Virus record (IMG/VR): IMGVR_UViG_3300030102_000628
Coordinates: 1 to 31,188 of that record
Strand: one strand, 5' to 3'
Origin: a virus
DNA: 31,188 bases
The translations under genes and the position numbers were made by a program. Within the stretch, counting starts at the first letter, position 1; every line of letters begins with the position of its first letter. Below are positions 15,901 through 22,359 of the stretch, piece after piece. Below the pieces are notes generated by a model. It had not been told where the DNA came from and did not search any database. It worked only from the letters and a program-made list of their open reading frames with translations.

Positions 15901-18900
15901 TCTCTCTGGAAGGGTCTATTCTAAGTAAAGTACTTTCTTCAACTACAAAGTTAAAAAGTTTGCGTTGGTTTTCACCTAACTGCTTAAGTATCTTTTCAAA
16001 CCGCCTTGCCTTGTCTTTAGTTAACAGTAGATACTTTTGCCTAGAGCCATTCTTTTGCTGAATAACTTTAAACAACTCATCCAAACCTGTACCTAAATCT
16101 CTTATACCTTTGTTGTTACTTTGTTTTGCAAAATCAGCTATGGAATTGAGAGGTAATAACTTAAAAAAGAACCCACGAGCGTCATTAGTTGCTTGCGGCG
16201 CATACGCATTAAATATAGAAGCCGCATCTTGTGGAACCTCACCGCCATATCCGTCAAATAGGTCATCCAAAAACGCATCTTCTTTACCTGCCGTTACCGC
16301 TAGGTTCATAGCAGGAGCGTTACGGTATTGAGGAGCAGGAGAGATCATGTCCCCTACTATCTTATCTACTTCACTCATTGCTGAGTTCAATTTCTTTGTA
16401 GGAAGACGGCGTAATACGCGAATTACGTTAGCCACTATATTCTTGAATCGCTCCCATGTCCCTAACTTGTCTCCGTTGGTATCCATAGAAGCTAGTTTGG
16501 CTTGGAACTCTGGGTTGGAAAAAGCCTCGGCAACAAATTCGTCAAGGTTAGTAGTACCGTAAGCGTCTTCTAATCTGTCTTTAACACTATCAAAGAGTGT
16601 CTGTAACTGTTTAGTAGTTGAACTGCTTTTGTTAGCAATTACGTGTGAAGTAACAGCGTGTAAGGATTCGTGCAACAAAGCGTGGTTAGTAGGGGGTATG
16701 CTTTCGTTAAGAATAATAGTATTAGTTCTAGGATCGAACATACCTGCCAACAAACGCCCTTTCCCATCCATCAAGTTCGGTTGGAATGTAACCTTAGTAC
16801 CACTTTCTGCAATGGCTTTGTTGATGGCTCTGGCAACTTTTCGTACATCTTTATCTTGATTATTACCAAGTAGTTCCAGAGCTTCTGCCAGTTTCCCTTC
16901 TCGTAGTAGTTGGGTAACTTCTGGGTCTAAAACAGCCGCTGCTCCCACTAGTTTCTTCATTGGGAGAGGCATACCCAAGTCACTTCGCATACTGTTCTGC
17001 ATAGCCTCTAAATTTTTTCTAGTGCTTTCAGAAGCGTTTTGTTGAATCCACGCTATTTTAGCTCTTGCATCTGCTTTTTGTTGGGCAGTTCCATCAATGG
17101 AATCATAGGCAAGAGCCGAGAGAAAACTTTCCATTTCTGCTCCAGTTTCTATTCCCTCAAACTGTGCCCGGAATTTTTCTTCGTCTAGTTCTTTGTCAAC
17201 TTGTTGTTGAGCTACGCTTTCTTCTGTTGCGTTACGAGGGTCATCATTTGCCTGTGCTTCTGAATCGACAGTAGTAGCTCCCTCTTTAGCTGCTTGTACC
17301 TCTTCGTTTGTGGCGTTCTTAACGTTTTCTCTTCGATTAGGTCGTAGGATTCCTCCACGAGGGCCAAGCATTTCTACTTGTTCTTGTCTTTGTTCTTCTA
17401 GTTTTTCAAGTATGCGTTGTTGTTCTGCAATCTCCTGATCTAAACGATTGCTTTCTGCTTGTGCTTGGGCAGCAGGGTCAGCAGGGTCTACTTGTGGTAT
17501 CTCTAATTGCGCTTGTCCCTCTACTTGACGGCCAGTACGTTGTGCCGCATCAAAAGCACTTTCCATAGCACCAACTCCGGGTTGTGCAGCACGAGCAAGA
17601 GCTTCACTTTGAGCTTTTTCTTCTGCTAATTGTGCTTCGCGCTGTGTAAAAGCAGCGTCTCGTTCTTCACTGGAATCTATTATCGACTGCCTAAGATTCA
17701 GCAATGGAAGTTGTTCAGAGGTCTGTGCTTCTGGTTCCACAAATGTTGAAGAAGCTAGAAAACTTTTTACCCTAGCTCTAGTGTTAGCGTTAACACGTCC
17801 GTTATTAGAGTATTTTGTTAACTCTGCTTGTACTTCAGCACGTTGTGTAGGATCAGATAAATCTTTACCCCGTACACGTTTAACTACTGGAGAGGCTTTG
17901 GGTATTCCTAAACCTTCTATTATATCAACGTCTTCAAGAACTGTAGGGGGTGGCTCTGTTTCAGGTCTTGGAGAAGCTAATGCTAAAGCAACATCTTCTG
18001 CCTCTACTTCTGGAACTGCTGGAAGAGTTCTCTGTTCGCCTAGTTCAGGAGCTAGGTTACGTGATTCAGTGCGTTGTCTTGCTGCAACTATCGCCGGAGA
18101 AGTCCCTGCACCCGCAGCAGATACTATTGCCTGTTCTGCTCTTTCGGCATCTCTCTGTGCTTCAAAATCAGTTACTTCTTCAGTAGGAATAGCTTGCCCT
18201 TCGGGAGTGACTCTCGTAGTTGGGGCAGGTAAACGAGGGGCAGGAGCAGGTAAACGAGGAGCAGGGTCATAGGGTAAACCCAAACGTTCCTCTGGTGCAG
18301 GTAACCCAAGTAATTCCTCTCCTTCTTCTGTAGCTACTTCTGCTTCACGTCCACTCAACTCTTCACGTAATCTTCGCGCTCGTGATCGACTACCTAAAGC
18401 ACCAATCGGGCCAAGTGTACCGCCGACAGTAGTCGCAAGGTAAGCTGCTTCACCGTATTCAGAAAGAGCTTCAGGAGATAGTACGTCTAGGCCAGCTTGT
18501 GCTCTTTCTAAAACTTGTTGGGCTACTTCTGTAGGCAGCTCTGCACCCGCACCTCTAGCAATGCCTCGCCCTATAGTTTTAGCTGTACCTAAGTCTGCCT
18601 CTCGCACTAGTTTTTCCGCAGCTTCCCGTAACTGAGTGGAGCTTAACTTTGTAACATCTCCTTGTACCAACTTGTTTACAAGACCTTTACCTAAGATAAA
18701 GTACTGCCCTGCTAACTCTGGTATTGATTGTAAGGCGGCTGTACCAACAGCTTTTCCAAGGTCTACATCTACCGGACGGCCTTCGTCTATATCGGCTTGA
18801 GCCTGACGTTCAAGATTGTATCCAGTAAATTGAGGTATAAGAGAAGCAAGACCGCCAACACCTGCGCCTACTAAAGAACCTATTGGCCCTGCCAAACCGA

Positions 18901-19351
18901 AACCCGCTAATGCTCCTGCTTTTGCCGCAGCAACTGTGGTAAGTATTTGTGCTCCTTGCCCTGCAACTGCTTGTGGAATCTGGCCTAACGCAGTCCCTAC
19001 AGTGGGCAGTATCCCTTCGGCATCTAGTACTTTCTGTAAAGTTGGGCCTTCACCGTAGCGTTGTGCTATGTCTTCACTACGTTCTAACCCTGCAAGTGCG
19101 GCTGCTTCGTCATCCCCAAAAGTTGCTTCGCCAGCAGTGCGTATAGCCGAAAAAAGAGATTCTCCACCCCGCATGAGTTGCCCACCAAAAGTGCTTTCTG
19201 GAGGGGGAGGGGGTAACGTAACGTCAATGCCTTGGCGTAATCTGAAGTAAGCATCCCTTGCTAATGCTGGGCCTTGTTCGTCAGGAGTACCTTTAGGTAC
19301 GTAAAATTCAAACTTTTCCCCTGAAGGTGCTGTTCCTGTAGCGATAGGCAT
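12926..19351 (-). CDS. Giant polyvalent-type virion protein with metallopeptidase-like motif (2141 aa)
   Basis: The start has an AAGGAAG ribosome binding site. N-terminal residues about 120-330 are Gly/Ala-rich and hydrophobic (QILTTVAAAKAGALAGFGLA), ending in PTEVAQQVLERAQAGL and GEAAYLATTVGG. A Pro-rich linker (RLPAPAPRLPAP) and Gln/Glu-rich coiled coils follow (about 570-700). Around 860-960 lies a zinc-peptidase-like unit with HESLH (H894, E895, H898) and downstream DEFVAEAF (E938/E942). Further hydrophobic segments lie near 1565-1605 and 1850-1880. Near 2015-2035 the sequence IFGQFFGFAPADYTKQLE resembles the LPD38 (large polyvalent protein associated) region. Such proteins are thought to be packaged and ejected with the DNA. 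Role here: internal or ejected virion protein, by inference. Confidence 0.85.
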   Translation of the reverse strand: MPIATGTAPSGEKFEFYVPKGTPDEQGPALARDAYFRLRQGIDVTLPPPPPESTFGGQLMRGGESLFSAIRTAGEATFGDDEAAALAGLERSEDIAQRYGEGPTLQKVLDAEGILPTVGTALGQIPQAVAGQGAQILTTVAAAKAGALAGFGLAGPIGSLVGAGVGGLASLIPQFTGYNLERQAQADIDEGRPVDVDLGKAVGTAALQSIPELAGQYFILGKGLVNKLVQGDVTKLSSTQLREAAEKLVREADLGTAKTIGRGIARGAGAELPTEVAQQVLERAQAGLDVLSPEALSEYGEAAYLATTVGGTLGPIGALGSRSRARRLREELSGREAEVATEEGEELLGLPAPEERLGLPYDPAPRLPAPAPRLPAPTTRVTPEGQAIPTEEVTDFEAQRDAERAEQAIVSAAGAGTSPAIVAARQRTESRNLAPELGEQRTLPAVPEVEAEDVALALASPRPETEPPPTVLEDVDIIEGLGIPKASPVVKRVRGKDLSDPTQRAEVQAELTKYSNNGRVNANTRARVKSFLASSTFVEPEAQTSEQLPLLNLRQSIIDSSEERDAAFTQREAQLAEEKAQSEALARAAQPGVGAMESAFDAAQRTGRQVEGQAQLEIPQVDPADPAAQAQAESNRLDQEIAEQQRILEKLEEQRQEQVEMLGPRGGILRPNRRENVKNATNEEVQAAKEGATTVDSEAQANDDPRNATEESVAQQQVDKELDEEKFRAQFEGIETGAEMESFLSALAYDSIDGTAQQKADARAKIAWIQQNASESTRKNLEAMQNSMRSDLGMPLPMKKLVGAAAVLDPEVTQLLREGKLAEALELLGNNQDKDVRKVARAINKAIAESGTKVTFQPNLMDGKGRLLAGMFDPRTNTIILNESIPPTNHALLHESLHAVTSHVIANKSSSTTKQLQTLFDSVKDRLEDAYGTTNLDEFVAEAFSNPEFQAKLASMDTNGDKLGTWERFKNIVANVIRVLRRLPTKKLNSAMSEVDKIVGDMISPAPQYRNAPAMNLAVTAGKEDAFLDDLFDGYGGEVPQDAASIFNAYAPQATNDARGFFFKLLPLNSIADFAKQSNNKGIRDLGTGLDELFKVIQQKNGSRQKYLLLTKDKARRFEKILKQLGENQRKLFNFVVEESTLLRIDPSRENAKEYYTGYRYTVVDKDGNRNTYHFPTAEKRDAAFEKEQAKNDKLPKEEQSKFGKINPSEEAEKDYNNIMEYWNRLDPKAREVYVELRDAYSDAYEDLRKALVARIDGVKTDSEEAVQAKQLYKDKILLELLNKELIEPYFPLFRKGDFWYTHMGLHPITGQPEIFKTAFDSRQDRQRYEQAILQDTRLREELLTSEAGIFVEARKRGRETLLADNPNATPEQIQEAEFRAALEGSMLNRPEIDASERSSVDIRWAQGLLADVQSKKKQAAEKAKQKILAKAKEENREPTPEELAAAEAKFDQVLEAGNAFDAILQNALIDAMPERSLHRAFKRRKDVRGAQRDAIDVFRQRMPAFMGQVDKLKFDAPLDQVKTNLNNLRAQVTGSQGELDYAEQLMKKGTEYADFVKNPDISTNSRRLKSLGFLMTLGFNVSSAVVNSFILPIVVLPYLAGRYGMRNTMAAMMEAMKLYSGTGVKRRVAGLENLEGLEDANLDAELKKRGLTRDDLYEIDGPSLANLDLENLPEEYAELKPLIRELVDRGAANASTIGDMLDIDNPTGGKFDRTLTAVNGISGFMFHQGERFNRQITAMAAYKLALDKAKADSKLETVRKPPKEGATAEQIRKYEAYLEKVHALGSDFVNEVMLDVEHTNSGALIETAPQIAQGDISSILLMYKRFGVSMAYLQMKMAKQAIGMGNFSEQEQKDAKAQIAGLFGMSGLLAGAQGLPLYGVFAGVANLFFLDDQDDDFDSIVAANIGETAYSGILNQIFDADFAPRIGMTNLIFRSLPNNEIEDGLSYALEMAGGPLYGIAERISRSGGLMAEGEYRRGLEGMLPAGFSGPLKSIRYATEGARTLRGDPITEDLSARSIFGQFFGFAPADYTKQLEINARDKRIDRNISEKRTKLLRQRYMAFREGDFTGVLDADREIMEFNARNPEVRITGSTKSRSLRQHRITSLIARRLGGITVNRQRLNAVVRRRLQELGEDDFYVG

Positions 19352-19363
19352 AGATAACTTCCT

Positions 19364-21511
19364 TTACTCAGACGGAGCTGTATACCCAAAAGTGCCAGTA
19401 GATACTCCCAACCCGCTTCTTCTATATGCGTTCATATAATCATCAAGATACTTTTCTTTAAGGGCAGCAGTCTCAGCAGCTAATTGCGCTCCTTCAAATT
19501 CTTGTTGTAAGCGCATAAATTGTGAACTAAATAATTGGTCATCTTCTAGGTCGGACAAAAAAGTTTTAGCCGCGTCTTGTTCAGCTCCCAAGTACTGTTC
19601 TCTCAATTTTTGATCCGCTTCAAAGATCATTTTTCGTTCGTCTTGGCGTAGGTTAGCTAGTGCTGCACGATAATCTAGTTCTGAACCGTAACGAGATGCG
19701 GCTATGCGTCCTAGCACGTCTGTCTCTTGTACATCTAACTGACGTTGGCGTAAGTCCTCTGCGGCTAAACTTCTATCACCTCCAGCCAGTGCACTTGCTA
19801 CGCTAGTTTGACCAGCCCCTCCACGTAAGAAAGCTCGTAGGCGACTCATATCAGCGTTTTCTTCTATCTTATCAAGAAGTCCAGCCAAACCACGCCGTTT
19901 AACGGGTTCCTCTTTGGCCCCTCTAGTAGCCGCATCTCTGTACATTTCTGCTGTTACGCCTTCGTTATTAGCTTCCCTAGTCTTTCCTCTAGTAAGCTCG
20001 TCAAACATTTCTACTGTTTTACCTTCATTGTCAGCTTCAGTAGTACCTAAATCAAACCCTTGTTCTGCAATGGCTTGACGTGCAATTTCTTCTTGAGCTG
20101 CTTCGTATTGAGGAGTTATTTGTTCGGACATCATGTCGTCACGTTGTCTACCTAACTCACTTCTTCTTTGACGTAATAGCTTTCGTTGGCCGTCAAATAT
20201 GGGTAATGTTTTTTCATAGTCCATAAGGCGTTGTATTTCTGCACCTAAGTCTGCGTACTCTTGTTGGCTTTTTACCAAACTTCCTTCAGGGCCAGCAAAC
20301 TTAGGGATATTAGCCGCAGGGTCGGCAGCATCAATCATGCCTCGATTGTCAGCCATCATCTTAATGTAGTTGAGTGCTCTACGGGCTTCGTCTTCTTTGG
20401 CTTTTGCTTGCATTTCACCAATCATCTGCAAGTACTTTATACCACCCATCTCAGTGCCTTCTGACTCATTAACCGCTTTACGCACGTCAGGAAACATCTG
20501 GCTAAATTGTTCTGCACGGCTAGGTACGTACATGGTTTCTGGAGGTGTAGTAGGTTCATCCACAGATCTAACCATAGCCATAATACCTGTATCATCGTCT
20601 CCTCTACCTACATCTCGTAGTCTAGGGTCTGCATAACCGGAATCTAACCCGTATTGACTCATTGTTTCCAAGACTTCTTCTTCACTAAGTGGTTGAATTT
20701 TATCTCGCTGTAGTAAACCCATTAGTCCTCTAGGTATTGCGGCTAACAACTTACCAAAATTACTTCGTTCTCCTTCGGGTGTGAATGGAGTTCTAGTGGC
20801 TAAAGTCAACAAATCACTAAGTGCTTCTCCAATCCCGCCACCTTCTTTGAGTGCAACGACACCGCCGCCCTGAAAATCATCCATACCTTTCATACTAGAT
20901 TCAGCAGACATTTTCTGGTGTGCTTTTGTCCTAATACCAGAATCAAAACCTTGTTGGCTTATCTTAAACCTAGCTTCTACGTCTTGTTTTTCTTCGGCTG
21001 TAGGTGCATTAGCTAGACTAGCTTCGTAGGCTCTATACGCTTTAATATAGTTATCTATATCTTTAGCCTCTGCATCTTGAGAAGCAGCACTGGGTTGTCC
21101 TTGAGGTATAGGTCTGTCACCCTTACCCACCCCGCCCGCACTAAACCCAACAATCCCACCGTCAGCCAGACGCATATTTGGTGCAGGTTGACTTGGTATA
21201 CCCATAGCCTGTCGTTGCATGGCCTGTTGATCGCGTGCTGCTTTTTGGGCAACTCCGGGCATGATGGCACGCATAACATCGTTCTGGGCAGAAGTAGCAT
21301 TTTGTTGGTTCAGCCGTTGTAATTCGGTCTGGTTGGAACCAGTGAACATAGCCTTTATTGCGTTATCAGCTTCCGCATTCTGGTTGGCAAGAAGTTGTGC
21401 AGAGATTAGGTCTAATACTGATTGTGACCGCCCGTAGCGTTGCATTGCAGCTTGTGGGTTATTATTAGCTGCATCCATCCGCGTTTGTATTTCTCTATCT
21501 ATACCAGCCAT
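19364..21511 (-). CDS. Probable internal virion protein (715 aa)
   Basis: The ATG at 21511 has a TTTGGAG ribosome binding site 7 nt upstream. The frame extends to a TTG at 21538 that would overlap the preceding gene and is less likely. Gln/Asn/Ala-rich helices fill the N terminus, followed by the Gly-rich MRLADGGIVGFSAGG segment that I recall from marine phage virion proteins. A hydrophobic helix-like patch (AAIPRGLMGLLQ) lies near 255. Near 490-530 an imperfect duplication of about 22 residues occurs (NEGKTVEMFDELTRG and NEGVTAEMYRDAATRG). The C terminus is a long coiled coil (about 590-700). It sits between two other putative ejection proteins. Function not established. Confidence 0.75.
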   Translation of the reverse strand: MAGIDREIQTRMDAANNNPQAAMQRYGRSQSVLDLISAQLLANQNAEADNAIKAMFTGSNQTELQRLNQQNATSAQNDVMRAIMPGVAQKAARDQQAMQRQAMGIPSQPAPNMRLADGGIVGFSAGGVGKGDRPIPQGQPSAASQDAEAKDIDNYIKAYRAYEASLANAPTAEEKQDVEARFKISQQGFDSGIRTKAHQKMSAESSMKGMDDFQGGGVVALKEGGGIGEALSDLLTLATRTPFTPEGERSNFGKLLAAIPRGLMGLLQRDKIQPLSEEEVLETMSQYGLDSGYADPRLRDVGRGDDDTGIMAMVRSVDEPTTPPETMYVPSRAEQFSQMFPDVRKAVNESEGTEMGGIKYLQMIGEMQAKAKEDEARRALNYIKMMADNRGMIDAADPAANIPKFAGPEGSLVKSQQEYADLGAEIQRLMDYEKTLPIFDGQRKLLRQRRSELGRQRDDMMSEQITPQYEAAQEEIARQAIAEQGFDLGTTEADNEGKTVEMFDELTRGKTREANNEGVTAEMYRDAATRGAKEEPVKRRGLAGLLDKIEENADMSRLRAFLRGGAGQTSVASALAGGDRSLAAEDLRQRQLDVQETDVLGRIAASRYGSELDYRAALANLRQDERKMIFEADQKLREQYLGAEQDAAKTFLSDLEDDQLFSSQFMRLQQEFEGAQLAAETAALKEKYLDDYMNAYRRSGLGVSTGTFGYTAPSE

Positions 21512-21530
21512 TGTTAATCTCCAAATAAGC

Positions 21531-22349
21531 CTATCCAATCAAACCGAGGGTCTCAAATAACCCTAAAATACCACTTGATCCTCCCATAAAGTTAGAAAGA
21601 CCAGAAGGTTCGGCGTATTGATATTCCTGAGTACTGATAGGAAGTCCCTGCAATAGAGACTGCATGTACTGTACTTGTTTGTATGGGTAGTCGCGTTCTT
21701 GCTCAAATTGACGTAAATCAGCAGTAATTCCTGCCTGTTCAATGTCTCTTTGTTGTGCTCCTCCCCTACCCATTGCGTCTAAAGCAGTTAATCCGTAGTT
21801 ACGTTCCCTATCAAACATATCAGCCGCTTTATCATAGGCTGTTGCATAACCTTGCGCTGTTATATCTCCAATCCTATCCAAGGCACGATTCTGTAAACCT
21901 GCTTCGGCTACAGCCTGTCGTCCACCTCCGTATGCCCCTGCTTGAGCGTATTGACTTTGCAGGTTTTGCTGTGCTTTTGCTGTTTCTTCCTGTACCCGTC
22001 TTATTGCCGGATTAAGCGCAGCTTCAATGTAGGGGTTCATGTACTGAGAAACAGGACTTGCAGAGCTTGCAGCCGCCCCTGACAAAGGTGCACCACCGTC
22101 CATCACATTTTGTGCGGTTGGGAGAGTGGGTGCTTGTCCTGTAAAAGAACCTGTCATGGTAGCGGTAGGAACGGCCAACCCTGCTAATCCCTGAAACATT
22201 TGGTTTTGCAGAGAAGAAGGGCCAGCCGTGAGTGGGCCTTGATATGCGGTGTAAGGCATATCGGCTAGTGCCGCACCGCGCCCCAACATCTCTGACACAT
22301 AAGGGCCAGCGTATGGGGATAAAGAGGATGATCTACCTAATAAGCTCAT
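21531..22349 (-). CDS. Virion-associated protein, probably internal (272 aa)
   Basis: It has an AGGAAC ribosome binding site and a start beginning MSLLGRSSSLSPYAGPYV. The order YQGPLTAGPSSLQ, YMNPYIEAALNPAIR, AQAGAYGGGRQAVAEAGL and a Gln/Arg-rich helical region (about 125-235) is one I recognise from memory as recurrent in marine podovirus virion proteins. These are usually left unnamed or called internal/structural. No enzyme motif is visible. The helical, Ala/Gln-rich composition fits an ejected or core protein. Confidence 0.72.
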   Translation of the reverse strand: MSLLGRSSSLSPYAGPYVSEMLGRGAALADMPYTAYQGPLTAGPSSLQNQMFQGLAGLAVPTATMTGSFTGQAPTLPTAQNVMDGGAPLSGAAASSASPVSQYMNPYIEAALNPAIRRVQEETAKAQQNLQSQYAQAGAYGGGRQAVAEAGLQNRALDRIGDITAQGYATAYDKAADMFDRERNYGLTALDAMGRGGAQQRDIEQAGITADLRQFEQERDYPYKQVQYMQSLLQGLPISTQEYQYAEPSGLSNFMGGSSGILGLFETLGLIG

Positions 22350-22359
22350 TATAAGTTCC

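Noticed and set aside
17781-18272. Long + strand frames inside the 2141-aa gene, such as this 163-aa one
   Set aside because: They are antisense shadows of a low-complexity Ala/Pro/Glu-rich coding region, with no ribosome binding site or recognisable domain.
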